Shown here: positions 24,801 to 35,704 of the stretch, piece after piece
Position numbering within the stretch: position 1 is the first letter of the stretch
Layout of the letters: each line of letters begins with the position of its first letter
Assembly: GCA_020086605.1 (NCBI GenBank)
Contig: JACBWW010000048.1
Coordinates: 3,315,796-3,379,795 of the forward strand
From: Lanius collurio
Lineage: Eukaryota; Chordata; Aves; Passeriformes; Laniidae
DNA length: 64,000 nt
Direction: 5' to 3'
Made by a program: the position numbers and the translations under genes
The notes under the pieces: generated by a model
The model's database searches: none
What the model was told of the DNA's origin: nothing
Seen by the model: only the letters and a program-made list of their open reading frames with translations

Positions 24801-27800
24801 TTGAGTATCTACTAGTGATGTTTACAAGTCAAAATCTTGATTCACAACAGGAAGAAAACTTTTATATTTTTCAACTTTTTTTTTTCCCTTAACAGAATCC
24901 TATGTTACTTAAGACCATGCTAATAAAACAGAGCTGAAGGGAAGGAGCAGGGTATCAAGTACACATTTAATTAGCACAAGTCAGTGTAAGTTTTTGAAGA
25001 GAGATCATTCAGATATATTTTTCTCTTAGAATGAAATAGCAGAGCTGATATTTTATGTCAAATAAAGACAGCAGTATTCCCAGCTCTGAAGAAGTTAAGA
25101 TCCCCATGCAGGTGTTGTAGCTTTGTCTTATTTCTGTGCTAAAAGTAATTTTCTTAAAAAGAAAAAAAAAAAAAAAAGAAGAAAGTCATGAACAAATCAT
25201 AACAGACAAAAAATACCACATATTCAAGATTCTGGATTGAAGTACACTAATTCTCAGCTAAATGCTGTTCTCTTAGGTCAACAGATTGCAATGCATAGGT
25301 GAGAATGCATTTTTAATGCATTTTTTTCAGTTAAAGGCACCATCCAACCAAGATTTAAAAACAATCATTAGAGCCATAGGGTACTTACTGTGTTTGAATA
25401 ATCTAGCCATTTATATACCCAATGTCTTTGAAACTTTCCAGTAACATACCTAATAGCTACAAGGTTAAAGATTTAGTTAATTCTTCCTTAGATGCTGGTA
25501 AAAAACACACAGAGGAAAAGGTATCCAGACATCTCTGGACTCAAAGCATTCTCCTCCAGCAGTAAATACCAGAAAGTTATTTTAAAGCCTAAACTTGTCC
25601 TTACCTATAATTTCCTTGCAGGGATTTTCAGGCGTGATGGGAATCCTGCAAGCTGGGCACTGATTATTGTTCTTCAGCCACACTTCAATACAAATGGAAC
25701 AGAAAACATGGTTGTTCACACAGATAACTGGGTGACGGACCTTTAAGCATTAAAGAGGAAATAAAAAGAAAAAAAAAAACAAACAGAAAAACTCTATGAA
25801 TACCTTAAAACTCCTTCAAATAAAAAAAATACAAAAATATACAACTCCATTTCCCAGTGCAAGTCTAGCCTTGCAGGAAAGTGACACTGTTGTTTCACAG
25901 GGCTAGCTAAGAGCACTCTCCTGACTCACAACACCCAATTTCCCTCTTACTGAAGGCACGAAGCTGTAACCATTTCTGCAGAACTAAGGTCCTGGTTTCC
26001 AAGAGCTCGTTAATAACCAAAGTGGCAGCAATACCTTTCCTTTACCCCACAACCAAGAATTACAGCCAGCCACTCCAGAGAAATGCACTTGACTCCCAAG
26101 GCAGAAGACAACCCAAGTATGTGCATTTTCAAAACTGAGGCAAGGAGGGATTTCTACCAGCAACATCCAACACTTCTCTGCGGAAGAGATATCATTGGAA
26201 CATAAAGTATTACAGATTAACTTTAGCCTGTGGATAATCAGCTTCACGGAAATCAGCTTTAAAAAGGATCAGGGCCAAAACCACAGAGCTGAAACTTGAA
26301 CCAGCAATCACTAATTCAAGTCTCCTGCTAGATATGCATTGCTACTAAATAAGTCATTACCCAAGAATGGGGCAGCTAACTGAAGGATTAAATATTCCAA
26401 TCAGACACAGATTCTTTCAAGCTTTCCCTCTCCTTCCAAAACGGCAGGGTAAACAAACTTTTAGAAAATATTAATGACAATGCATTATTCTCTCTTGGCA
26501 TTTAACTATAAACCCTGTTTGAAAGTAAATGTGCACAGAGGGATCAAATATGATGAAGAAGAAAAAGACTTTATGCCTTATTGCAGCTTGTTACAGTTTA
26601 TTGTAATATACACTCTCAAATCTCTTACTTGTTAACATTAGTATTTGTGTTAGGGGTCTTAAAATAATTGTTTTTTCTCCACTCTTGTCTTTTTCCAAGA
26701 AATGTATTCTAAGACACAGAAGTGCAGGAATATATATTACTTTAGATTCTACTGTACTGCACTTAAAAGCCAAGTTCAAGAGAATCTTCATCTCTAAATG
26801 AAGTCCTCATCATCTCCAAGATATTCCTCTTCCATTCTATTAGTAAAGTAGTCAAACTAAAAAGGAAAAATGAAATGTTGGCAGGGAGAAGCAAGCACCT
26901 CGAAAGGACAGTCAATAATCACTTGGGTCAACAGATAAGACGTGTCTGTCCTGTAGCAATGGTACCCATATATCAGCGTTGCACAAGCTAAACCCCAAGT
27001 GTTTTACCACTGAAATATATTCATGGGTATGAATTAAAGTCCAGATCTGTCAGCTTCTTCTCCAATTCACTATCTATGCCTCTGTTACCTAACAGGACTC
27101 GCAGTATTTTTAAGACCTCCAATAAGACAGTCCTGGGAGTCAAAGGAATTATCTATATATAAACAGAAATTCAAGGTACTGAAGGTTTCAACAGAGAGAG
27201 ACTGAACTTTCATGTCTAATTAAGGAGGCTTTTTTGTGATTATTGCAAGCATTAGCACACCAATGCATTGGAAACATTTAAATATTACAATTTCTATTAT
27301 TTTAATTTAAAAAATCTTGTTACTTATTGCGTTCCTTTACAAGAAAAAGAGCTTTCTCACCTGCAGCTAGCAAGAAAAAAAAAAAAAAAAAAGAGGGACT
27401 TTTTCTCTTGCCATACCTCTTTCTTACTCTGAAGTAGCCTGAGAATAGTTATATGGATGGTGATGATAAGATACAGAGCAGAATAACATAAAATAATCCA
27501 AACAGAGGAAGACATTTCATGAGTGCAGGTCTTCCCCCCTGAGGAGCAAGAGACCCTCAGTTACCCCAAAACCTGACATAGAAGCACACTTCTTGCACAT
27601 GAATGATTACTCCATATCTCTAGCAAAATAGTACATCACATTTATTACTCTCCAGAGTACAGTGCTTCTGATTTACACACCTTTACAAGTTTCATTTCAG
27701 GGCTGGGGTTTTATACTTTTGTTGGCTCAGGATCCACACAAAGCAACCCATGCCACACCAGCAGAAGCTGCTATTGAAATGTCACACAATAGCTGGGGCT

Positions 27801-30351
27801 TCCACTGTCCTTCTCACCGACTGTGACAAGCCCAGGGGGTGGGGGATCAGGACACACTCATTACTAAAAAAACACTTCACTTAAATTACAGCACAGTTTA
27901 GATCCTTAATTGACTATAATGTCTAGAAAGGCTATAGTTTATTTCAGAAGGCTTCATCAGCTAGGTGATTTTGAGCAATTTCTTAATTTTTCCCCTCCCA
28001 CATAAACCCATTCCTATGCAAATCAAAATCCAATCCTGTACACATCTATGTCACTTAGAAGGCACTTCTGGGCCTTCAGGCAGCATAAACAGAGGTGCAG
28101 GCACATGGAAAATCAGACACACTCCAGTGAATCCCCAGGCATCCTACACTGTTTCAACCAACACAGAACTTTGTCTTGAGTGCAAGCAACCTTTCTACAC
28201 AAAAAACAACAAGAGAGACCTTCAGACATCCTGGGACGAGCAAACCTAACAGTCTGAAGCAGATGGCTTCTGATCTGCTATCTAATTAAAAAATACAGAT
28301 ATGTTAGAAGACAGCCCAGACTGTGCCAAAAGAATATTCAGGTAACAAACATGAAATTGATCCAAGCAATTCACTCTTATTTTAAATGGTTATTTGTACA
28401 TTTTGCCAAGATACTTTCCGACACTGTTGAAATTAACAAAATGGGCTAACATGTCCCTGCTGCCCAAGATTTCAGCTTCATTAAAAACAATGAGTGGCCA
28501 ACTCATTGAATGAATTTCTTTGCAACATTTCCTTTTTTATCCTCTTACCATTACGCACAGTGAAGAGTTTGTATTTTGCAGTCAGACCTCTGCAAATTTT
28601 GCAGGGATAGCAATAGATACACTGTGAGTTCAGGGCGGGCCTTCTACTTGATTTGAAGACTATGCTACAAACCACAGGGGTATCAGATTATGTCAACAAC
28701 CCCCCCCCCCCGATAATCCATGCTCCCCACTAAAAGATAGTAAAAACTGACAAGAGTTTTTCCTTAATTTAAGCAACTTCCTTCCTCCAACCTTAATCCT
28801 GAGAAGACTGTTTTTTCTGATGAAGTTTTTCAATGAAGTTCCAAGCTAGAGATAAAGCTGTGTATTAAAAAGAAAGGACAGTCAGAGCTGTCAGCTTTGC
28901 CAACGTTTAAACGGCTTTACACGTGTACAAATGAAAGCATTCAAATATCTTTATCACATGTCTCACCAATAGATTCACTTATATAATGTTAATGTATTAT
29001 CTCAGTGGAAGAGCGCAAGAAAGAGCGTGGATACCTCTTCCAGTACAAACTCAGGAACATCTAGAAAGGAAGTGGAAGTATGAAACAGTGGCTTGAAATA
29101 ACCCAGTGGCTTTATAGCAAGATATGAATGAATACCTAATCAAACTGTTAAGTGCTTAGATCAGGAAGTAACTAGGATTGGATTAAAATAGCAATTATCT
29201 TTGTCAGCTTGATTTCACTCTCTTCACTCTTTCTACTTTGCATTACAGACACAATACACTTGGGCTCTCCTCCATTTTCATGAGACAGATAAACAGAAAA
29301 AGTAACAGGACAACAGCCAGGAAATCTTGCTCAGCTTCCACAAAAAGAAATGAGTGAGCATGGTTGCTAAAAGTAACGTACTGTCAGAATTATAAGACTT
29401 GAGAAAAGGGAGGTCTGACTACTTTCACTGTCAGTGCTACACACCTACTTCACACATCAAATGTGCCTGCTCTTTTGTTATCACTCCAGCAGAGAAGGTC
29501 TGGGAGTAAAGGCCAAGTGAGGTAGAAACAAACCAGACAATAAATGGAGAGTACACACATAAAAGGCTATTTCTCCCCTCGTAATTATTGTTGTGCTTTA
29601 AGAAAAGAAAACAAAGGCGGGGGGGGGGCGGCGAAGAGCAGTAAGAATGAGCAAAGAATTTGAGAAGCAATTAGTGACAGCCATGAAATTAGCTCTGGGG
29701 CTTTTAGAGAAAAACAGACTAGCAAGAGCCCTCTGCTACCCGAGGGAGAAGAGAAAGGAACTGAGAAAGGGTCTGAGAGAGGAAGCGGAAACTTTTTCTC
29801 GAGAGTGCTGCCGTTTTGCTCAATACTTCTTAAATCCACTTGGTTATACACCCCGTCTTTGTTTCACCTGTCCTCCGCGATACAGCGCCACGCTTAAACA
29901 CAAGCTCCCTGAACATTTTATAACACTGGTACCGAGAGAAGACCCCCAGACCTCAAAACCTGCACCTCGGGAGCTGCATACCCGCGTTTCAGCGACCTCG
30001 GGCCCCCCAGGCCCCTCCAACCCCTCCCGGGACGCTCCCGCCGGGGCAGCGCGCGGTTGCCAACATCCCACGGATGCCAGCAAACCTCAGCCACCGCCGG
30101 GAACGGCCCGCCCCACCGATTTCCTCCCCGCACGGAGCCGCAGAACCTTAAAAGACATAACCCCGGTGGGGGTCAGAGCGTCGAGCCGCGGCGGGGCCCC
30201 TCAGCGGCCGCCACCGGCTGGACCTCCCCGCACCCACCCCCGGTCCGCGGCGGCCGGGCGGCGGCGGCGGCGCCGTTACCTTGCCCAGGCAGATGTGGCA
30301 GGTGATGGGCAGCGTGAGGGACAGTGTGACGCTGGGGCCGTGCTGCGCCAT
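8316..30351 (-). CDS. OBI1: OBI1 (RNF219), ORC-associated RING E3 ubiquitin ligase, complete six-exon gene
   Basis: Join of 30351-30280, 25740-25605, 24637-24546, 22909-22661, 19479-19391 and 9819-8316: 2142 nt, 713 residues plus TGA. The human protein is about 726 residues. In this family the nuclear E3 binds the origin recognition complex, ubiquitylates ORC3 and ORC5 and promotes origin firing; it is also reported with the CCR4-NOT deadenylase. The N-terminal RING is C3HC4 (C18, C21, C31, H35, C38, C41, C52, C55). Coiled-coil-like heptads follow at roughly 88-130 and 184-260. The rest is a Ser-rich, probably disordered tail with a conserved patch NRTRTSSEASMDAAYLDK from residue 510. The ATG is chosen because MAQ...VTLSLTLP matches the family start and GCCATGG is a good initiation context. 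All introns are GT-AG and every junction keeps frame; no frameshift or premature stop is seen. Identification rests on remembered similarity across the whole length. Confidence 0.96.
9820..19390 (-). other. OBI1 intron 5
   Basis: A 9.6-kb AT-rich intron, the largest of the gene. It contains an LTR at about 13504-14086 in the opposite orientation. Short AT-rich direct repeats occur at 11810-11870 (TATATACAACACATT words). No nested gene or non-coding RNA is recognised; the open frames are short and domain-free. Confidence 0.85.
13504..14086 (+). mobile_element. Avian endogenous retrovirus LTR (solo) in OBI1 intron 5
   Basis: The stretch matches, with divergence, a common bird LTR family remembered from songbird genomes. 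The left part carries GTGTTTTGGATTTGTTATGG and GCTGATAACACAGGGATG. The middle has a promoter-like AATATAAAGCTGGG at about 13785. The right part has AACTGTCTTTATCTCAACCC and the terminal GGGTTAAACCACTACA. No second LTR or internal coding region is adjacent, so it is a solo LTR or fragment. It lies antisense to OBI1. The right end is clearer than the left, and I could not confirm a target duplication. Confidence 0.75.
19391..19479 (-). CDS. OBI1: OBI1 coding exon 5 (residues 184-213, last codon split)
   Basis: The 89 bases encode ANKKLSVENNSLLRENLRLK and AEVDSRSPQ, continuing the coiled coil. The exon ends with two bases of Lys213 before a GTATGT donor. The first base of exon 6 completes the codon. 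The acceptor is cttttccttag. Confidence 0.94.
19480..22660 (-). other. OBI1 intron 4
   Basis: AT-rich intron with A-rich runs near 21600-21636 and 21849-21861. A short CR1 3' tail is the only recognisable transposon piece. Nothing else is recognised. Confidence 0.85.
21338..21392 (+). mobile_element. CR1 LINE 3'-end fragment
   Basis: The sequence GTTGGACCCAATGATCTTAA and the following CCACCTAAACAATTCTATGAC match the extreme 3' end of avian CR1 elements. Only about 55 bases are clear, and the preceding 250 bases are not evident CR1. It is probably a severely truncated or eroded copy. Confidence 0.65.
22661..22909 (-). CDS. OBI1: OBI1 coding exon 4 (residues 101-183)
   Basis: The 249 bases encode a coiled-coil segment beginning DEIESLQKEVEDLKGKNLSL, a variable acidic/Ser-rich stretch, then EEWSKKLKTANDMCEKLMD. 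Phase 0 at both ends, so skipping this exon would keep the reading frame. The donor is GTAATA, weaker than the others, and the acceptor is acctttag. Confidence 0.94.
22910..24545 (-). other. OBI1 intron 3
   Basis: AT-rich intron of 1.6 kb. A T run lies near 23676-23687. No element or gene is recognised. Confidence 0.85.
24546..24637 (-). CDS. OBI1: OBI1 coding exon 3 (residues 70-100)
   Basis: The 92 bases complete Gly70 and encode GGTSESDAIFSPTVRKHLRK, then TRLELLHKEYE, closely matching the family. It links the RING to the first coiled coil. The acceptor is ttttcttag, the donor is GTAAGG, and the exon ends on a codon boundary. Confidence 0.95.
24638..25604 (-). other. OBI1 intron 2
   Basis: AT-rich intron just under 1 kb, with an A-rich tract at about 25159-25178. 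Nothing else is seen. Confidence 0.85.
25605..25740 (-). CDS. OBI1: OBI1 coding exon 2 (residues 25-69 plus one base)
   Basis: The 136 bases encode the remaining RING ligands: C31, H35, C38, C41, C52 and C55, with NNNQCPACRIPITPENP at the end of the domain. The acceptor is ...gcttaaag and the donor GTAAGG. The exon ends after the first base of Gly70 (phase 1). Without this exon the RING cannot fold, so exon 2 skipping would disable ligase activity. Confidence 0.95.
25741..30279 (-). other. OBI1 intron 1
   Basis: A 4.5-kb intron, AT-rich except for its 5' 300 bases, which lie in the promoter CpG island. It holds A-rich, C-run (about 28700-28712) and G-run (about 29619-29627) homopolymers. No nested gene or transposon is recognised. 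Confidence 0.85.
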
Positions 30352-30560
30352 GGCGGGCCCCGAGCGGCGCGGCCCGGCGCCAGCAGCACGGAAGTCCCGC
30401 GGCGGGCGGCCCCGGCCCCTCGCCAGCCCCCTACGGCAGCCGGCGAGGCGAAGCCGCCGCCCGGCGGAGGGAAGCGCGGCGCGCTCTGGCAGCGCTCTCC
30501 TGGAGGGCGGGCGGGAGCCGCGGCCCCTCCGGCTCTGCTCTGCCGCCGCTGCCCCCCGAG
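29980..30560 (-). promoter_or_regulatory. OBI1 promoter CpG island
   Basis: A dense CpG/GC-rich block covers the start of intron 1, coding exon 1 and about 200 bases upstream. It includes GGC repeats at 30251-30275 and many CCGCGG/GCCCGG words. There is no obvious TATA box, as is usual for housekeeping and replication genes. The transcription start is presumably within 30352-30600. A divergent transcript to the right is possible but not shown by the sequence. Confidence 0.8.
30280..30351 (-). CDS. OBI1: OBI1 coding exon 1 (residues 1-24)
   Basis: Seventy-two coding bases give MAQHGPSVTLSLTLP followed by ITCHICLGK, ending with the first two zinc ligands C18 and C21. The exon ends on a codon boundary at a GTAACG donor. 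The start lies within GCCATGG. The same frame stays open upstream to 30657, but the family N-terminus supports this ATG. Confidence 0.95.
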
Positions 30561-30772
30561 GAGGTGGCGCAGGGGCCCGTGGAGGTCTCAGGCTACGCAC
30601 AGCATTCATGGGAGGAAGCACAGCACCAAGGGGAGGGCAGGCACAGTGTCTGTGCATGAGGAGGCCGACGCGGTAGCAAGGGTGATCTTTCCCCTGAAAA
30701 ACCTATGCTGGGCTCAGGTTTCATCATGCTGAATTAAATAAACAGCTGTTTTAGTTCTGTTAATTTTCCTGA

Positions 30773-31230
30773 ATCACGGAATCATAAAATTACAGAATCA
30801 TAGAATGGATCGGGATAGAATGGACCTTAAAGATCATCTTGGTCCAACCCCCGTGCCGTGGGCAGGGACACCTTTCACTAGACCAGGTTCCTCAGAGCTC
30901 CATCCAGCCTGGCCTTGAGCACTCCCAGGGATGTGGCACCCGCAACTTCTCTGGGCAATCTGTTCCAGGTCATCACCACCCTATATCTAGTCTAAACCTA
31001 CTCTATTTCAATTTGAATCAGTTCCTCCTTATCCTGTCACTACATGCCTTTTTAAGTAGTCTTGTCCTATCTTTCCTGTAAGTTCCCTTCAGGTACTGGA
31101 AGGCCACAATTAGGTCACCCTGAAGCCTTTTTTAGCCTGAACAATCCCGATTCTCCTAGCCTTTCCTCACAGGAGAGGTGCTCCATCCCTCTGATCAACT
31201 TGGTGGCCTCCTCTGGTCTCACTTCCAAAA
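30773..31230 (-). mobile_element. CR1 LINE, 3' fragment, minus strand
   Basis: The left end carries the inverted CR1 tail (AATCATAGAATGG with related ATCATAAAAT and ATCACGGA units). It continues with AAAGATCATCTTGGTCCAAC, CCATCCAGCCTGGCCTTGAG, TCTGTTCCAGG and GTGGCCTCCTCTGG, all in reverse-complement CR1 order. It is 5'-truncated, as most CR1 copies are. It sits only about 420 bases upstream of the OBI1 ATG in the same orientation as the gene. The inner limit is approximate. Confidence 0.9.
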
Positions 31231-31790
31231 ATCATTGTTCTTTGTGGAACATGGTCTCCTGGAACGTGTTCTGCGGGAAACTCACAGGGCATGAGCCCCC
31301 CTTCCTCATCACCTCCAGTCTGCCTGCAGCTGCCCAAACCCGGCCGTAGTCTCACACCTGGCATCACTGCTGGGTTCCTACACTGCCCTCTCAATGCACA
31401 GACAGCTCCGGCCAGCCTTTGCTTCTTGGCCCACAGCATTGCTGGTCAGTTCAGGTGGGATTTGCACAGCCTGTGTGGCTTTGAGAACAACATGAAAATG
31501 AGGACTGGGATAAACCCTGCAAGGTGCTGTATGTGATGATGCTTGATGATGCCTTGTGGAAGATTCTGATCCATGGAAACCAAGGGGCCAAATTCAAGGA
31601 TGAAGGTTTTGCATCTCCTGCCCAGCTTGTCCCAATGGCTCTCCAAACCGTGAAGCCTTTGTGTTCCACTTTTTGGGTTGCTGGAGAGCATCTGGGAAGC
31701 AGTGCTGGTTGGATATGAGGCTCCTAGGAGTCTGTTTGCTTGACCTCAGTCCCAGGATTCCTGTAGTTTCTTGTAAATGTGCCACAGCAT
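31231..31790. other. Unrecognised moderately GC-rich segment
   Basis: This block is richer in GC than its surroundings and contains several overlapping open frames on both strands (for example 31446-31691 minus, 31291-31536 plus). It abuts the 5' end of the CR1 fragment. It could be an old transposon, a processed-transcript remnant or a non-coding exon, but I recognise neither protein nor repeat family. Confidence 0.35.
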
Positions 31791-34700
31791 GCTGAAAATT
31801 ATAGACCTGAATGATTTAACATTGCACCACAAGATAAATGCTCATGATGCTGAGCAGCTAATTCAAACAAGCGTAAAGTTGTGGATGCAATGATTAACAA
31901 GGAAAGTATCTTAGATCGACATAGCAGAGTTGCAAGGGATGCATTTCAATTTGATATAGGTAAGTCACAGCAAATAAAGAGAGGAAACTAATACATGGTG
32001 ACATTCCAGCGCAGACAAGACGTAGCAGATTTGGTGGTGATGCAATGCTTGGGTGGGAAAGAACGGGTTGGAATAAGGTGTGCTTGATAAAAATTGAGTG
32101 CCTGCATGTTACAACACTTTTTAATAAGCTTCAGGAAAAATTACTTATTGTCAAATAGGAAAAGAACCATTTACCAACATAATGGACACACCATGAATTC
32201 ATACAGGCTGGAGTGAGTGGACATCTGCTGTGATGAGATTCTTTTAGTCCTGGCACCACTGATGTGCTGCTTAGGTAGAATAGTGCTCAGAGAAATTTTT
32301 TCAAGAGAAGTGTAAAATTTTTTAGTTTTTTGAGCTTTAAAGACAACTATTGGAGCCTGAAATTCATTGAGTGAGTTTATTGTGTAGCTAGCAAACTACA
32401 CAGGAATGCAACAAATCCCTGTTATTTATCTTTCTTAGCTTTATTTTTATATTGACTTTTATTGAAAAAATGTGAATAGACAATACAGAGAGCAGAAAGG
32501 GTAAATGCATGAAAGAGAAATCAAAAGCAAGGAAATGCATCTTACATTCGACGTGTGAAACTCTTTTAGATGAATCTGGGATAAAGCAGGAACCCTTTCA
32601 AAGACATGACTTCCACTGCTTCAAAAAAGTGTTTATAACTGGAAAGTGACCTGTTAGAGAACAAGGTCTGTTGGGATGAATATATATTCTCTCAACCGAA
32701 AATAACTTGTAAAGGAGTTTATTTTTCTGAATAAGCTGCTAAAAGGAACATGTTTTCTCTTAAGGAGGTTAAACGTATTTGTTTAGCGGATTTCTGCTGA
32801 AATTGTATGCCTAGTCAATGAAGGAATACTTAAAAAATTATTTGTGATCTAGTAGCGCCTCAGGTTTTGTTGAAATTTATGGGTTGATGTTACCAACTCT
32901 TCAGGGGTATGGAAAATACTTAATTCTGTAGTACTGAAAGAGAGACCTCAGAGAGCAAGGAGAAAGGAGCTGGAGGGGTAACAATCTGCTGCAGCTGAGG
33001 GGAGCTGAGAAATACCATGTAAATGGGGGAGGTAACAAATGTTTAACAGGTCCAGGCTTTTGAACACCACAGTCCATGTAGCATGAAGGATACTTTTGCA
33101 AGAGGGCTGGAGCCAGGATGAAACAGATAAAAAATTCCTGGAATGCCTGGCATGCCTCTGCTGAGGCACTGGGACATAGGGATCAAAGTCAGGCAATTTC
33201 CCAGCAATCTGGCCTGCTGGTGAATCTGTAGAGAAAGGATGGGTTAAAAGTCAAGACTCCAACCATGAATGATCTCCTAGTATTAGAGCCTCATTTGTGA
33301 AACGCTTCAGCCACTTCACTACCTGCTCCCGAAATCTCAGAAATATGAGAAGATTAATAGTGAAAATATGAAAATAGCATCTGTCACAAAATGTGAAAAG
33401 TTCTTTGATGAGAGCTTGAAAAGACCCAGGATAGGAAAAGAAAAACTGGTCAGAGTACTAAACTGAGGCAATTAAGTCTTTTCTGCCTGAGACATATATT
33501 GTTTGATTCATAAAGATGAATAAATGTACTATATTTTTGGCTTAAAGTACATAAAGTCCTATATCTTGGATCTGTGCATGTTTCCCAGTAGTTTGCAGAG
33601 AGAGGAGGGAGGAGGTAAAGGTATAAAATATCTGTCTTCTTGGCTGATTAGCTCCGTAATAAATAATGCAGTTGCATTGCTTTCAGTAATTTGGAGATAT
33701 ATATATATTTGGATGTGGGGCTTTATGCCTTGAAAACCTAACCTGAAGGTCGTTTTTTTGTACCATCACAAATAGCTATAAACCACTGATAGTCAAATTA
33801 TCCACCCTCAGTGGCCACATCTGCAACAATGAAGTCTGTTCAAGTTGGCCTTGAAGAACTTCCTCTTCAAAAACAAGACTGGCTGGATCTTCAGCTTTTA
33901 TAAAAGGGTTCCCAGCTGGTTTTGCATGATTTAGGGGAATACAGAGTGAAATTTGCCTAAAACTGAGTAACAAAGTGTTGGATTCTGGTGCCTAATTTCA
34001 GACCTGTGGTCATTATAGGGTGAAAACAGGTTCCCCCTGCTCAGGATTTTACTGTTGATGAGCTCTGCAGAGTGGTGCTCTCGCTGGCTCCTGTTGTGAA
34101 CCACTGTCTCGGGGTTTCCCTGGCTGCCATTCTGAGGCCATTCAGTGGAAATATGTGGGTCTCAGATTCCCCTGTCTATGCTGCCTGAGGACCTGTAGGC
34201 TGCTTTTACCACCTGCTCTTTGGGAGTTCACACGTGGCTTTCATTTTAAAATGTAAGCAAATTTCATCTCTCTCTTTAAAACAGTGATTTGGGGGTTGAC
34301 TGTGAAAAAAATTTGATATTTCCAGAAAGGAAATACAATGAATGCTAGGGGCCAGAAGTTTAATCTCTGGCCATTGGGTAAATGAACTGGAACAGAGAAA
34401 GAGAATAAATTTGTTGCTTTAATAACGCTTGAGATTGACAGTCTTGTGGAAGTCTTGTGAAATTAGTCATCTTCACAAGAAATAGTAAAAGACGACAAAT
34501 CACTTTCAAAGATAGAGTTTTCCTTTTGAGTTTAACCATTGTAATTTTATCCTCTTAAGGAAGAATATTCCTGCTCTCAAGTTCTGTGACCCACAAAGGA
34601 ATTCAAAGTGACTAGCTCAGATGTAGACATCTTGCTCTGAGGCATCCAAAGTTCAGTAAGAAAAACCTCATTCTTCATGATCTCTCTTAGATTTTTTGAT

Positions 34701-35508
34701 CTCTCTCTTCTGGTGTTTTCCATTTTTCTTGACATGTCAGCAAGGAGCCAAACAAGTAAATAGATGATGCTGGGTTATCCCTGAAGTCGATGCAGCTTTT
34801 ATACTTAGAACATTAGGCTGTGCCATCTTTTCTTTTTGAGGTTCATGCAAGAGGTTGATTTCCCTTTAGACACTTGTTCAGGTATTTTGTCTAAACAAAC
34901 TGTATTATACTAGAATGACATCTGAGGGCAGGAAGAAGCTCCACAAGTATTGTGCTGTGCAGGCACTCTCTACCCCACTTGTATGTCTGAGCCTCAGGAT
35001 GTCTGCATGGACTTTTCACCAAGTAGGAGACTGTCTGGGTGAGGGCTGGTTGCAATGAGCCATAGATGTACCAGGTGAGGTATGGATAAACAGACTTTTA
35101 AAACTTATTTGCTTATTTTATTTGCTAGTATATACAGAGCCTTTGTGAAATAGGCAATATAACAATAAAGAGGGGTGAATTTTAGCTACCTTTTATGTAT
35201 AGAAGGTCTCTAACGCATCCGCATAGATTTAACTGACTTAGGAGACGATGCTTCTGCAGGGAATATATTCAAGTTTGGGCCATTATTCTGGAAGTTTTGT
35301 TTACTACTTTATCTCTGGCATTGGTCCAAGTGTTTGATGCAACAGGCCTTGATTTAAATTGTAATTATGAAAACCTTTCAGAACACCTTGTGGTGGGTGC
35401 CTACTGCCAACAGAGGATCTGTCCCCAGGATGTAGTGAAGAATGGGGCAAAACACTGCAAAACATCAGAAAAGTTTGATAAAGTTGCAGAGATTACAGAA
35501 ATCATGGT
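31791..35508. other. AT-rich gene desert
   Basis: No coding frame, RNA gene or clear transposon is recognised. A short TA tract occurs near 33692-33705. The rest is ordinary AT-rich intergenic DNA. Confidence 0.5.
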
Positions 35509-35704
35509 CTTCCCTTCCCTTCCCTTCCCTTCCCTTCCCTTCCCTTCCCTTCCCTTCCCGCACCCTTCCCGCACCCTTCCCGCACCCTTCCCGCACCCTT
35601 CCCGCACCCTTCCCGCACCCTTCCCTTCCCGCACCCTTCCCGCACCCTTCCCTTCCCGCACCCTTTCCCGCACCCTTCCTGCACCCTTCCCGCACCCTTC
35701 CCCT
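35509..35704. repeat. Compound minisatellite: TTCCC pentamers then TTCCCGCACCC 11-mers
   Basis: Ten TTCCC units (35510-35559) are followed by an array with twelve GCACCC cores starting at 35560, 35571, 35582, 35593, 35604, 35615, 35631, 35642, 35658, 35670, 35681 and 35692. Most are spaced 11 bases; two carry an extra TTCCC. The 11-mer looks derived from the pentamer by a GCACCC insertion. On the minus strand every unit gives GGG runs separated by 2-3 bases, a strong G-quadruplex pattern. Open frames through it are repeat artefacts. Confidence 0.97.

Noticed and set aside
28700..28712. Poly-C tract, considered as a structural or regulatory site
   Set aside because: A simple homopolymer in an intron, with no associated motif.
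29647..30732. 361-codon plus-strand open frame across the OBI1 promoter
   Set aside because: It lies antisense to OBI1 exon 1 and the CpG island. Proline/arginine-rich composition and absence of any domain fit a GC-driven chance frame.
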